Positions 33,582 to 44,737 are shown, numbered from the stretch's first letter. The stretch: 64,000 bases of DNA from Furcasterigmium furcatum (GCA_001599815.1 BCIA01000001.1:6716978-6780977), one strand, 5' to 3'. Program-made: numbers and translations. The notes: generated from the letters alone by a model not told the origin.

Positions 33582-33910
33582 CGCGTCATGCCCCAGGGCC
33601 CTCCACCGAAGGATAGAACACGAGACGCACCGGCAGGCATCGCCTGCCGCTCTGCGACTTCTGACACAACATAACCACTCACCATTTGCGCACATTGTGT
33701 AAAGCACATTTGACAGTTGTCTGGCATATTATTTTTCACGCGGCACGGCATCAGGGAAACCGGAGTTCAGGTGTAGGATTTCAGAGATACAATAGCTTAG
33801 GCCTTTTTTCGGCTTTATACAGTGTTACAAGATCAATGCGTATGATACAGCTCCCGTGCCCCTCCCCGTGGACATGAGTGGTGGTTGTGACAGGTGACTC
33901 CGCCGGTCGG
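33582..33910. other. Convergent 3' region
   Basis: About 330 nt between the stops of the ABC transporter (+) and mS26 (-). AT-richer than the coding flanks, as expected for 3' UTRs; no gene seen. Confidence 0.4.
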
Positions 33911-34846
33911 CTAGTCCATCTTGCCGCCGGTGAGCTCCTCGGCGATGCCCTTCTGCCTCCTCGCGGAGCGCTCGGCGTCGCTGGTGTCCCACTCGTGCAG
34001 CAGGCCCGAGTTGGCGCCGGTGCTCATCTGCTGCAGGTTGGGGGGGAAGCCCCAGACGTCCCAGGCGTTGGCGGCGTCGGTGGCGTGGGAGCGGGCCTGC
34101 TTCTTGAAGTAGTCGTCGCTGAAGAGGCGGTCGACCTCGCGGGCGAGGTGCTGCTCGTCGACGATGAACTCGGTGGCGGTGGAGTACAGGGCGATGAGGG
34201 CGTTGCGGCGGGTGTCGGCGCGGTCTTGGATTGCCTGGGCTGTGCGCAGCTTGGAGGCCTCGGCGCGGTTGAAGCGCTCGGGGTCCGGGAGGACTTCGGT
34301 GTGGGCGATGGTGGACTGGAGGACGGTCGGGCGGGTGAGGACGTCGTCCTGGCGCTCGGGGGCGTTGCGGATGCGCTGGCTCTCGCGGCGGTGGCGGGCG
34401 GAGATGGACTTTGTGTGGGCGTCGTAGGCCTGCTTGCGGGCGAGGAGGCCCTCGAAGCCGTCGGCGAAGTTGCGGCGGCGGGCGTCGGCCATGCGGCGGC
34501 GGACGTCGGTGGGTGAGTCGGCGGGGACGTCGCGGCGGGAGGACTCGTTCGAGGGCTTGGGCGCGGTGCGGCCGACGTGGCCGGGGCGGAGCTTGTGGTC
34601 CCTGTGGCCCTCGGAGAAGATCTGTCGCGGCGGAGGGAGGCTGCCCGGGATGCGGCGGGGGACGATCTCGGAGGTCTCGTTCTGCTTCGGCCGGGGCACC
34701 GTGACGTAGTCAGGGGACTGGGGCGGGATCCTGCTGCCCTGGCGGGATGGTGCCGTCGAGAAGGATCGCGTGACGGCGAGCGAGGGTCGAGAGGCTGCTA
34801 TCAATGGCAGCTTCGACGCCCGCGTGCAGGCGCATAATGTCGACAT
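33911..34846 (-). CDS. Mitochondrial small ribosomal subunit protein mS26 (PET123-like)
   Basis: 311-aa basic protein, single exon. The start is the ATG of MSTLCAC; the frame opens 27 nt earlier only from a TTG. The N-terminus has a presequence-like stretch with a cleavage-type motif (VTRSFSTAPSRQ). The body is an Arg/Ala-rich helical coil (VRRRMADARRRNFADGFEGL; LLARKQAYDAHTKSISARHR) with a C-terminal VDRLFSDDYFKKQA and WDVWGFPPNLQQM. This layout fits the fungal Pet123/mS26 family of the mitoribosomal small subunit. The identity rests on overall pattern, not on a catalytic motif. It shares a promoter region with NOG2. Confidence 0.65.
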   Translation of the reverse strand: MSTLCACTRASKLPLIAASRPSLAVTRSFSTAPSRQGSRIPPQSPDYVTVPRPKQNETSEIVPRRIPGSLPPPRQIFSEGHRDHKLRPGHVGRTAPKPSNESSRRDVPADSPTDVRRRMADARRRNFADGFEGLLARKQAYDAHTKSISARHRRESQRIRNAPERQDDVLTRPTVLQSTIAHTEVLPDPERFNRAEASKLRTAQAIQDRADTRRNALIALYSTATEFIVDEQHLAREVDRLFSDDYFKKQARSHATDAANAWDVWGFPPNLQQMSTGANSGLLHEWDTSDAERSARRQKGIAEELTGGKMD

Positions 34847-35376
34847 TGCGATGGTGTGAGGGCGCACCGCCAATCAATGGCAGTCCAGGATGGGTGATAT
34901 GGCGGCGAAGGGCGGTGGTCGTTCCCCTCCTCGTGCTGAACGGAAGTTGGAGCTTGAAGTTGGACGACGTGATGTGATGCTCCTGAGAAATTCTCGGGTC
35001 GGAGCGAGGTATTGTATTCGCCCGGGGGTGTGCTTACCGGGCTTGCATCTTACGGGGACTTGGGCTTCGTGTGTCAGCCATTTTCGGGGTGTGGGATGGT
35101 GAAAAGGGGTGTCTTGAGAATCAATCCCTGTCCAATCATTGGCTCGTCGGCCAAACGCTGTTCCTCACACCGACCGGCTCCACCAAAAAAATCGAGGCGG
35201 CGGGAAACCGCAACAGAAAAAAAAGCCAGCGTCCCGCACTGAGACTTTCCACTCTCCTTCTGCTTCTCCAGCTTGCAGCTCCCGCCAGGATCATCTACAA
35301 CCTCCATCGGGCGGTTTTCTGGCCATTTTCTCCTCTTCAGCTTCTCAGACAGAGTTTGGTCAATCAATCCGCCACC
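34847..35376. promoter_or_regulatory. Bidirectional promoter of mS26 and NOG2
   Basis: 530 nt separate the two start codons. CCAAT boxes are present at 34870-34874 and as a palindrome CCAATCATTGG at 35132-35142. Both genes serve ribosomes (mitochondrial and nuclear/nucleolar), so shared control is plausible. The elements are seen; their use is inferred. Confidence 0.45.
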
Positions 35377-37640
35377 ATGGGTACCGGAAAGAAGGAAGCG
35401 AACCGGAAAATCCGGCAGGGGAAGACGGGCGATGGCATGGCCAACGTCAAGACGAAGGGCGAGAACTTCTACCGGTATGTTGGTCCCAGGCGCTCCTTTT
35501 CAAGGCAAACAAGCTGACAATGTGTCCAATGCAGCTCGGCCAAGCGGGTGAAGCACCTGAACATGTACAAGGAGGGCAAGCCCCAGCGCAACGCCGACGG
35601 AGACATCACCAAGGATGCCATCTACCAGTCCCGCGACGTCCCCGTCGCCCGCATCGAGCCCAACCGCAAGTGGTTCAACAACACGCGCGTCATCTCGCAG
35701 GAGAGCCTGACCTCCTTCCGCACGGCCATGGCCGAGAAGGCCGCCGATCCCTACCAAGTCCTTCTCAAGAGCAACAAGCTCCCCATGTCGCTGATCCGCG
35801 CGGAGGGGACCAACGGCGTCAAGCAGCACAAGGCCAAGATGACGATTGAGACATCGTCGTTCGCAGACACATTCGGCCCCAAGGCGCAGAGGAAACGAGT
35901 CAAGGTGAACGTCGGCTCGCTCGACGACCTCGCGGAGAACGTGGACAAGAGCATGGAGACGTATGCCGAGAAGCAGGAGCAGGCAAGGCTGCTGAGCGGC
36001 CGCGGCGACGACTCGGACGAGGATGATGCCCCTGCGACGATGGCCATCGAGCACTCCTTCAGCAAGGGCACGAGCAGGAGAATCTTCAACGAGCTGTACC
36101 GAGTCATCGACAGCTCGGACGTCCTGTTGATGGTGTTGGACGCCAGAGATCCCATGGGAACGAGATGTTTCTCCGTTGAGAAGTATCTGCGGCAAGAGGG
36201 TATGTCTTGCGCCATTCGGCTTCTTCGTTCTTGTTTACTGACTCGTCGCAGCCTCCCACAAGCACCTCATCTTCATCCTCAACAAGTGTGATCTGGCACC
36301 GACGAGCGTTGTTGTAAGTCGCCTCCTCTACCTTTACCTTCACTGCCCCTTTCCCCCCGTCCCCAGAGGTTTGTCAGGGTTGGGACCAGCCACTCGTGCT
36401 CGCAATGGGCCCTACCCGTTACCCTCTGGGAAAATTAATAGCCGTCTCGCTGTCCCGGCCCGGTTTTCGGGTCGCGGGCTGATGGGGACCGTTTTGGTTC
36501 CCCCATCATGAGTTTGGCACCTGCTCGCAATTGAGTTGAAGTCTACCTGTGCTCTCTCGAGCCTCTTATGTAGTAGTCTTCTTAGTCGCTGAGCGCACAT
36601 CACTTCATCACACATGACCTTGCTGTATGGCAGAACGTCAAACCAATCCATACTGACTGGTTCAATAGGCTCGCTGGGTAAGGAGACTCTCGAAAGAGAG
36701 GCCGACACTCGCCATGCACTCGAGCTTGACGAATCCCTTTGGCAAGGGCAGTCTCATCGAGCTGCTGAGGCAGTACGCCAAGCTCCACAACGACCGGAAG
36801 CAGATCTCCGTGGGACTGATCGGCTACCCGAACGTCGGCAAGAGCAGCGTCGTCAACACGCTGAAGAGCAAGAAGGTCGCCAACGTGGCGCCGATCCCCG
36901 GCGAGACCAAAGTCTGGCAGTACATCACCCTGACCAAGAAGATCTACCTCATCGACTGCCCCGGCATCGTGCCGCCGAACCAGAACGACCAGCCCAAGGA
37001 CCTGGTGCTGCGCGGCACCGTCCGCGTCGAGAACGTCGACAACCCCGAGCAGTACATCCCCGCCCTGCTGGCGCGCGTGAAGCAGCACCACCTGGAGAGG
37101 ACGTACCTGATGAAGGGCTGGAACAACCACGTGGAGTTCCTGGAGATGATCGCGCGCAAGTCGGGCAAGCTGCTCAAGGGCGGCGAGCCGGACCTCGACG
37201 GCGTGGCGAAGACGGTGCTGAACGACTTTGTCCGCGGCAAGATCCCGCACTTCATCCCCGCGCCGGAGGAGGAGGATGACGCGAAGAAGGGCGAGGAGGG
37301 CGTCGAGGGCCGCAGCGGCAGGCTGGGCGAGATGCCGAAGAAGCGGAAGCGCGACGACGCAGCGAGCGCCGCGGGCACGGATGCGGCCGCGTCGACTGCC
37401 GATGCGGAAGAGGCCGGCAGCGACGATGACGAGGAGGAGGAAGAGTTCGAGGGCTTTGATGAGGATGACAACATCTCTCTGGGGTCGGTCAGTGACGGAG
37501 ACTTAGACTCTGAGGATGATGGCGATGTGAGCGATGATGCCGCGAGCAAGACGAGCAAGGCGACGACTTCGAAGACGTCGGTTGCATCACGGAGCGGGTC
37601 CGTGCCCGCGCCGAAGACGAAGAAGCGAAAACAGACGTGA
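35377..37640 (+). CDS. NOG2: Nucleolar GTP-binding protein 2 (60S ribosome assembly GTPase)
   Basis: 598-aa GTPase needed for maturation and export of pre-60S particles. Four exons: 35377-35474, 35535-36199, 36252-36313 and 36669-37640; the last intron is unusually long (355 nt). The GTPase motifs are circularly permuted as expected: G4 NKCDL comes before G1 GYPNVGKSSVVNTL (about residue 327), then G3 DCPGIVPP. The N-terminus is basic (MGTGKKEANRKIRQGKTGDG), with an NGP1NT-type region (YRVIDSSDVLLMVLDARDPM) and a linker HSSLTNPFGKGSLIELLRQ. The acidic C-terminal tail contains Lys-rich patches (MPKKRKRDD, APKTKKRKQT) that could serve as nuclear or nucleolar signals. Correct splicing of exon 3 to 4 gives ARWVRRLSKERPTLAMH; other acceptors break the frame. 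Confidence 0.95.
36454..36507 (+). other. Two adjacent hairpins inside the NOG2 intron
   Basis: Within intron 36314-36668, two stem-loops lie almost back to back: 36454-36478 (CCCG..CCCG with CGGG..CGGG, loop GTTTT) and 36481-36507 (GATGGGG with CCCCATC, inner CC/GG). No clear C/D or H/ACA boxes were found, so no RNA family is assigned. Confidence 0.4.
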
Positions 37641-37649
37641 TGATGGTGG

Positions 37650-39006
37650 TCATGAGTATAGAGGAAAACAATGAGATACCCATTTGATGACCAAAATATG
37701 CACCGCTTGTCGTCAGAGTACTGCGGCCACGACATCTCGGTCGTGAGACCGCGCGCGGGATCCCTCGCAAACGCCGCCAGAGCCTTCCGCATCAGCCGGG
37801 CAGTGGTCTCCTGCGCCTCCGTCGACGGAAGGCCCGTGACGTCCTCGGAGGAGCCAAAGTACATGTGCACGTCCACGCCGTGGTACGCGCCGCTGTTCGG
37901 GTGGAGGCGCAGGTTGTCCCAGTCGCCGTAGTAGCGGATCACCCAGGCGGGGATGCCCTGCTCGACGCGGGCGCGGGCCTGGGAGGCGACGGAGCAGGTG
38001 AAGAAGTTCAGCATGAAGTCGTCGATTTCCTTCAGCGTGGGCTCGACGCCCCGCGCGAGGGCGGGGACTTGGTAGTAGCCCATCTCGTACTGGGTGTAGC
38101 TGTAGAGGGTGTGCTATGAAACGAGAAGGTCAGATACGGAGAATCCAAGAGACGGAAGGGACGGAGAGGCTCTTACTATCTTTGCGAGAGAGCCGGCCTT
38201 GGTCCGGTTCTTGTACTCGGCGAACACGAGCTCTTCGTCGGCAATGGGCACGAACTGCCCGGGGGTACGGAGAGCAGTGAAGCCCTTGGCGGGGGGCACC
38301 TTGACTGATGCTGCCATGATGTCCTTCCAGTCAGCTTCGCGCATGCAGTCCAGGACATTCGTGGCCGAGCTGCAGTTGAGGATCTCCGTGGCCTGCTTCC
38401 AGTGGTCTTGTGCCACCTCCGGGGGGTTCAGAGGGTAGCGCAGGACGTTTCCGGAGAGGGGCACAATGCCCTTCACGATGGGATCCTCGGTGAAGCTGTA
38501 CGTAGTCCACGGAGGAACCGCCGACGGACTGGCCAGTGATGGTGATGAGGTCCAGATCGCCCCCGAAACTCGCGATGTTGTCGCGAACCCACTCGACGGC
38601 CAGGCGCTGGTCCCCGAGTCCCAGGTTTGCGGGCCCGCCCGGGATGTTGGGGAAGCCGAAGATGTTCATCCGGTAGTTGCTCGTCACCACGACGACGTCT
38701 TCGTTCTGGGCGAGGTGCCGTCCGTTGTACATGGGGCTGTCGGAGGTGCCGACAGCGAAGCCTTGAATGGTCTGGTCAGCTGAACGGTCAGGACGCTCGC
38801 AAGGACGGGGTTCGAGACTCACGGCCACCATGGAAGAAGACGATGACGGGCTTTTTGGCACCCTGGAAGCTCTCCGTGTTTCTCGTCCAGACGTTGAGGG
38901 TCAGACAGTCCTCGCTTTGCGCCGGGGCTCTGCCCTTGACCAGGGCGAAGGCGGCCATGATATCGACATTTATTACCCCTGGCCCAAGACTTGAGGAGCG
39001 GTTCTT
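37650..39006 (-). pseudogene. Type B carboxylesterase/lipase, degraded
   Basis: Remains of a fungal alpha/beta-hydrolase of the cholinesterase-like family. On the minus strand: SEDCLTLNVWTRNTE and VIVFFHGG (oxyanion region), then VVVVTSNYRMNIFGFP, GLGDQRLAVEWVRDNIASFG and the nucleophile elbow TITGQSVGGSS. Immediately after VDY an extra G (about 38502) shifts the frame; the continuation TEDPIVKGIVPLSGNVLRYP reads in the next frame. Splicing near 38115-38180 then joins HTLYSYTQYEMGYYQVPA and a C-terminal block up to EMSWPQY. The usual N-terminal FLGIPYA block and signal peptide are not found, and there is no natural stop: the frame runs on antisense into NOG2. A single sequencing error could explain the shift but not the missing ends. 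Confidence 0.7.
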
Positions 39007-39269
39007 CTATAACCATGAAGAACAGCCTGTGGGTTCCCTGCTCAGGCACACATTACGGTGTCGGCCGTTCTCCGGCGAGGTACCCGATATAAACAAGTCC
39101 CAGTCATCCTCAGTGGGGGGGGGACCCTCCAGCAGTCGTGTAACGACAAGTCGGCCCACTGCTCACGTCGTTTCCCAGGTCATGTCTCCTCCCCTTCGAT
39201 ATGAACCAACCCCTAGGTGACACGTGAAGAATTGGCCAATGAATCGTCTGTCTCCCAACAGGGTCTTAC

Positions 39270-39680
39270 TTACAACTTTCCCTTTTCAGCCTCACTGCCC
39301 TTGCGGTAGCTGATAATGAGATCAACTATGTCCTTGTGCCCGTCTGCCTCGCTCGTGTTAGAATAGAACGCCACCGCCTCGGCATAGAGTTCCGCATCCG
39401 AGCTGTACCCCTCCGCGTCCTCCTTGATGCTCTCGAGCACCGTTATGCTCGGATTCACCCCGTCTCCAATGATGATATCGTCGACGGTCTCGACCAGCAT
39501 GTGGTACCGCGCCCATACGGCGTCCCCGAATCTCCCCTCGCGCAAGGCCTCGACGTACATGCTCCCCCAGGGCTCCTCTATTTTGGGAAACCCCACCGCG
39601 TTGGTGAGCACTTCCTCTATGGTCAGGTCAAGGAAGTGCTGCTCCGGCCTTACGGTGTCGGCCACAATCGGAGCCGCCAT
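39270..39680 (-). CDS. Small hypothetical protein, 136 aa
   Basis: Single-exon frame from the ATG of MAAPIVADTVRPEQHF to ...GSEAEKGKL. The protein is acidic and predicted mostly helical (LTIEEVLTNAVGFPKIEE; WARYHMLVETVDDIIIGDG; ELYAEAVAFYSNTSEADGHK). No signal peptide, membrane helix or known motif. Composition and codon use look like real coding. The frame extends upstream only from a TTG. Function unknown. Confidence 0.5.
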   Translation of the reverse strand: MAAPIVADTVRPEQHFLDLTIEEVLTNAVGFPKIEEPWGSMYVEALREGRFGDAVWARYHMLVETVDDIIIGDGVNPSITVLESIKEDAEGYSSDAELYAEAVAFYSNTSEADGHKDIVDLIISYRKGSEAEKGKL

Positions 39681-40494
39681 GTTGCCTAGTCGATCGTCAG
39701 CCTGCGCGTCCCCCGTCAAGGACGAATCCGTACCCTGCGTTTCAATAGGCCTTTAGGCAGTACAAGGGGGCCAGTCGCCGAAGACTGTGACTATACGTCT
39801 GGACGTGAGGGCGGAAGGTTGCAAGGAAGGGAGGTCAAGAGGGAACGAGGATACGAGATGAGGATGGAAGGAGGAGAAAGAGGCCGAGGCCCCGAAATAG
39901 GCCTAGAAAGATGCGGTTGGTGCCCCGGCCCTCTTAACCCCTGTAGAGTACCAAGACATGTCAACTCTGGGAGGACCTGGCCATCAAGAGTGGCATCATC
40001 CGGGCATCGCCGTGGTTCGGGACCCACACGTGCCGTTCGACCCACTTCAGGCAACCGCCGGCCGGTGTGGAGGGTCTGGCACCGACCTGGGTGCTCTGAC
40101 GAGAACTGCAAATCTGGGCAGTATCTCCATTGGCGTTTGCTGTTTTTACCCCTTTTGTGGGCGGCCCAAGCCCCTTTTCAGCCTCAACATACCTAGCATT
40201 CCAGCAATTTGGAAAGTTTACTTTATATTCTCGGAAGATCGGTAATTCTTCCAGTCCCGTCCCTTCTCGTCCGGAGGGACCTTTGTAGTCGAGTTGCCAT
40301 AGGTTATCCCCTCCCGTCTAGAAACTTTGAGCTTTAAACAATGAATAACTACATTCTATTGTGAAACCACGATTTGTTTCCAGGCTAAATCGATGAGAAG
40401 TCGAACAATTATGTCCCATATAACAGAGCTGTCTGTCCTCTTATGACATTGCAACGGTACTCTCGAATACTGTATGTCGTAGACCTACACATGT
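39681..40494. other. Intergenic region
   Basis: About 0.8 kb with no supported gene; AT-richer around 40,190-40,400. It may hold the missing first exon or promoter of the repeat-protein gene to the right. Confidence 0.35.
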
Positions 40495-42297
40495 CCAGCA
40501 GATACCCGGGAGAAGCATCATCGGTGAGCTCCGGAGAGATGAATATGGCCGAGCGTACCCAATCCGCCTCCCGTCATCGACTTCTGGCCAACGTTCGAAC
40601 GAACCTGTGACGCCTTGCCGGAACGAACAACAGCCCGAGCGTCCTCCTCTCCAGCCATCACCAGCGACACCACGCATCACAGGGGAGCTCCTAGAAGACG
40701 CCAGTGGTCGAGCCTACCCTGCGTTCTCTATTCACTCCACCGCTACGACTGATCAAAGGACGTCGACATTGTCCACGCCTTCGGGACAGCCCTCGACGCC
40801 CAGTGTTCGAAGCGAGGTTCGGCACGACGAAAATGGCCAACCTTACCCCGTCTTTCATATCCCATCTGATCCTCCCGTTGGAGGAACGCCAACAACACAG
40901 ACCCTGACTCCGAGTATCAGAGGCGAGCTCCGAGAAGATGAGCATGGCCGTGCTCGCCCTCACTTCACTTTCACGCCGCCCTCTGTCGCTCCACAGACTC
41001 TAGTGGTTGAACAGACACCCACGGCTCGGCAGCCACAGACTCCGACCATCGTCGGCGAGCTCCGGGAAGACTCTCGTGGTCGTGCGTACCCTGGATTTAT
41101 TGTGACATCGCCTTCTTCTGCTCCGAATCCGGACCAAGATGAGCCGACCTGGTACCCCATCAACGCACTGCCAGGAGTTCGTCAGAGTCTCGGTCTATGT
41201 AAGTGCCTCCCATCTCTATCATCCATATCTGGAACGCTCTGACAATGCTCGCAGCCAGCCAGCCACAGACCCCAACGAGGAGGCTTTTCGAGAGCCAGTC
41301 ATCCGGGCCATCTCCCAGCCTTCCGCCTTCGCGGCCTCCCCAGGGTGGGGCCGGCATCCGGCCTCGGCCGGGTGAGTTTGCTTGACTTGGTGCATGACCC
41401 GGCTCTGACTTTGTCCCCAGGTGTCGACGCAAACCGGCCCACCAGGCTGTGGGCGGAGAGCTCTGCATCATCATCTACCATGATGCCAGATTCCATGGGG
41501 GTACAGGGCCCACTGCCACCTACGGAGGATGGACTTGGCTCCCCGCCTACTTATCCATGTGTTCGACTGAGGTCGATTGAGGATGGATTTGGCTACTCGT
41601 CTCCTGTTTCTAGTTTCGACTGAGGCCCGTGCCCAGCTGCGAGGATGGACTTGGCTCCTCGCCTCCTGTTCTTCAACTGAGGCCCTTGCCCAGTGACAGC
41701 AACGCGCCTTCTTCACCGACCACCCTGCAGCCGGGATTCGAAGCCTTCGTCCCCCGAGCCAGGTGCCCCGTCATGGTTCCTGATCTGGCTTCCTCCCTCC
41801 TGAATTCGCCTTGGAGCCCCAGCGCAGACATCGTCGCCGATAACCCCGATACTGAAAGCTGGGGCGACGTGGTTGATTATGATGAACACGCAAGTTCGGC
41901 TGCTTCTCACGATGAGCTCCCAGCAGTTGAAGTTGAACTCCCACCCGTGTACCGGCAGACCTGGCGAACCGGGAGTAGCATGATAGCACCTGCATTCCCT
42001 TCTGAAGATCCACATTCAAACCTTCTGCGACCGCAGCAGTATTCCCCAGTTCTTGAAGGCTTGACTAAGTCGCAAGTCATCGGGGCCCATGAAAGGTCTC
42101 TCCTCTAGCATGGTTTGCCGTGGCCCCAGGAAAACCATGAACAGAATGGGGAATCCTCTTCTACGAGCGTTGGAACTGTTCCATCTGCTGAGGTCCCTCC
42201 TGTCAACTCAGATCAGACAACGGGAAGTTCCCCGACGCGGGATCCTTCTGGTGGACAGCCTGAAGAGGAATCATGGAGCGATGAGCATTGGGATTGA
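40495..42297 (+). pseudogene. Repeat-containing hypothetical protein (GELREDxxGRAYP repeats), probably damaged
   Basis: A plus-strand frame with five spaced copies of a 17-residue motif: IIGELRRDEYGRAYP, ITGELLEDASGRAYP, VRSEVRHDENGQPYP, IRGELREDEHGRARP and IVGELREDSRGRAYP, separated by 25-30 Pro/Thr-rich residues (40,500-41,110). Splicing at 41198 (GTAAGT) and 41371 (GTGAGT) continues into SSQPQTPTRRLFESQSS and GVDANRPTRLWAESSASS. Then comes a shorter repeat with EDGLGS at DNA and protein level. Damage: no in-frame ATG before the first repeat, a frame change near 41620, and an in-frame TAG at 42106-42108 after which the frame continues to 42297 (PWPQENHEQNGESSS ... EEESWSDEHWD). No known domain; looks disordered. 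An unrecognised intron could rescue part of the model. Confidence 0.45.
41525..41700 (+). repeat. Imperfect ~54-62 bp tandem repeat
   Basis: Three copies begin at 41525, 41579 and 41641 with GAGGATGGA(C/T)TTGGCT and each ends near CGACTGAGG or CAACTGAGG. The copies have diverged by substitutions and a small indel, which changes the reading frame between copies two and three. Confidence 0.8.
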
Positions 42298-43830
42298 ACA
42301 GAGGGGTTGTTACAAAAGGTAGGCATCACGAGCTGTGAGATTCCAAGTTTGTATGAAATTGGCCTTGTCTGTAATCGCAGAGAATGGCGTTGAATCCATT
42401 GTCTTTCGGGTTCTACTCGTGGTGTATAGCAGAGTGACAACGGCCGCCTTATTAGCCAGTACCGTGACATTCCAGGGACACAATATGACGAAGCTCGTCG
42501 AGGTGGGGGCGAGGACAATCGACAAGGTTGTCAATGAACAGGCGCCGCTTGGCGTGATGCCGAAGCAGCCAGCCCAGACCAGCTCCGCGTATCAAACTTC
42601 GTACATACTGAGCAAAGGGACATGACAATCTCAACAGATAACTGGACAACTAGAATATCGACACCGAGGAAACATGCTTGGCCGGGCGCAATACGCGGAG
42701 AAAGGGGCCGGGCACATCGGGTCCCTCCTGGGGTCTTCAGCACCCCTTCGCCGCAGCGGTGTGACTGGCTCCCCTGAGCAAGGTGTGCCCGGCATCCGGC
42801 AAGGGTTCCGCGCCGTTCGTGCCGCTGGTGGGCCGCGAAGCGAAGGCATATGCCGCAGAGCCAAGGGTCGCTACCGGCTGGTAAGCTGTGATGGGACTGC
42901 GCTGCTGCGCCGTTCTGCAGGTCCGATCGCTTTCGGAGGGACACACCGGAGCTGACGACACATTGCCAAGTTCTTCACGAACCAGTCTGCTGGTTATCTC
43001 GGTGAGACTGCAGGCTGCACGGCGGAGCAACAGTACATAAGTAGTCCCTATCCCTGCACTTGAGGCGTCCTTGGCGGACTCCGCGTATTCGCCCGTGCCG
43101 CAGGGCTGGCTTGCTCTCGAATGAAGATCCTAGTAAGAAGGACGTGTCAACGATGGGAAATGGAAAGGTTGTCTCTCCGACTGGTGCCAGGGGCATGGCG
43201 CGCAGCTCGGAGACAGCACATGCCCGGTCGACACCGCCTCGTCGACGCCACCGAGTGACTCTGTTAAGCTCAGGACGGCGGGCGACTTGCAACGAGTATA
43301 CTCGATATGTGCGTCAAAGTTATAAATTAATCTCCTTTCCTACCATTGGATGTGCGTCAGAGGTGGCTTGAGAGTTCTATCCCGGACTGAAGCTCCGATC
43401 AACGATGAGAAGCACCAACTGGCTACCCAAGCAAGCAATCGTGCGGCGCATGAAATGAAAGCCTTGTAAACCTTCAGCAACCAACGCAAGGTAGTCACAG
43501 ATTCACAGGCCCCGCGTGGGGGTGGCCGTGCCAGGGTTACTTGATCCTTGAATAACCCTGGCCATGCTCGCTCGTCAACAGTGTCTGGACTCTGGGGGAT
43601 TCCTGGGCATGTATCTCCCCCGGCCGTTGTTGCTACGCCTCCGGCCTTATGATGGCTCCTCGTCGGGACGACGCTCCGTGTGCCCCTGGCGGTGAATCGG
43701 ATTTCCGGCCTCGCGGGCCTCGTGGCGTTTTGATACTGACCTTGGCTCATCGTGCTAGCTATATAATGCCATGAGAAAATCAGCAAGTTGACAATAACCA
43801 GACAGGCAGTTCTACCATCATTACATCAAC
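42298..43830. other. Intergenic region with the AA9 promoter at its right end
   Basis: About 1.5 kb without a supported gene. Short frames on both strands have no recognisable product. The right end carries a TATA box for the LPMO gene. Confidence 0.4.
43760..43766 (+). promoter_or_regulatory. TATA box of the AA9 LPMO gene
   Basis: TATATAA lies 65 nt upstream of the ATG at 43831, a normal distance for a strongly regulated secreted-enzyme gene with a short leader. Confidence 0.55.
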
Positions 43831-44737
43831 ATGAAGTTCTCCGTCGCCAGCGCCCTCGCCGTCCTCCTTCAGGGCGTTTCCGCCCACTGTGAGCCTCACT
43901 ACCGCCAGACACATGCAGAAGAACAAGACGGTACTAACACGAGTCTCAGATGCCTTCTCCCGCCTGATCGTTGACGGCGTCGCCAGCGAGAACTGGGAGT
44001 ACGTCCGTGATGTCCACCCCGAGTACTACGGGGGCAGTACGTTCCACCCGGAGAACTCCAAGGTCAACCCCCAGCTCGGCAGGCCGGACCTCCAGTCGAC
44101 CAACGCCAACTTCACCTGCGGCCGTCTCGCCTTCGAATCAGCCGCGACCACCAAGACGGCCGTGATCCCGGCGGGCGCCGACGTCGGCTTCGGCATCCAC
44201 CTGGCGGGCAGCGACCACTACCAGCCCGACGCGACCATCTGGCACCGCGGCCCGGGCTTCATCTGGCTGGCGCGCGCGCCCAACGACGACCTCGAGAACT
44301 TCAGCGGCTTCGACGGCGAGTGGTTCAAGATCGACTGGATCGGCCCCGCCAACGACACGCACTGGAAGAGCCACCGCGCGACCGAGGTGTGGTTCAGCAT
44401 CCCCGAGGCCGTGCCGCCCGGCAAGTACCTGCTGCGCATCGAGCACGTCTGGATCATGCCTTCCCACTTCGCCACGTTCATGAACCAGTGGTACATCAAC
44501 TGCGCGCACGTCGAGATCACGGGCAACGGAAACGGAGTACCTCCCCCTGGCGTCAGGCACCCCGGCCACTATACTCTCACCACCCCCGGTGCGTTCATGC
44601 CCCACCTCTCCCTCATGATCTTTGCTAACTTGTTCCGACTACTAGGTACCTGGGCGGAGGGTATGCAGGCTGACCAGATGGATCCCAGCGGTCTCTTGGA
44701 CTACGTCCAGCCTGATCCCCAGCCGTGGAGAGGTTAG
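43831..44737 (+). CDS. AA9 lytic polysaccharide monooxygenase
   Basis: 262-aa secreted copper enzyme that oxidatively cleaves cellulose or related glucans. Three exons: 43831-43888, 43950-44588 and 44646-44737. A signal peptide MKFSVASALAVLLQGVSA is followed directly by His19 (HYAFSRL), which after cleavage becomes the N-terminal copper ligand. The second copper histidine is likely in IWHRGPGFIWLARAPND, and the Gln/Tyr pair in NQWYINCAHVEI. Cysteines in NFTCGR and YINCAH match the usual disulfide. No carbohydrate-binding module follows; the tail is short (DYVQPDPQPWRG). Family is clear; C1/C4 regioselectivity cannot be told by eye. An intron right after the mature His codon is shared by many AA9 genes. 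Confidence 0.92.

Noticed and set aside
36600..37250. 216-aa minus-strand ORF as a gene
   Set aside because: Shadow of NOG2 exon 4.
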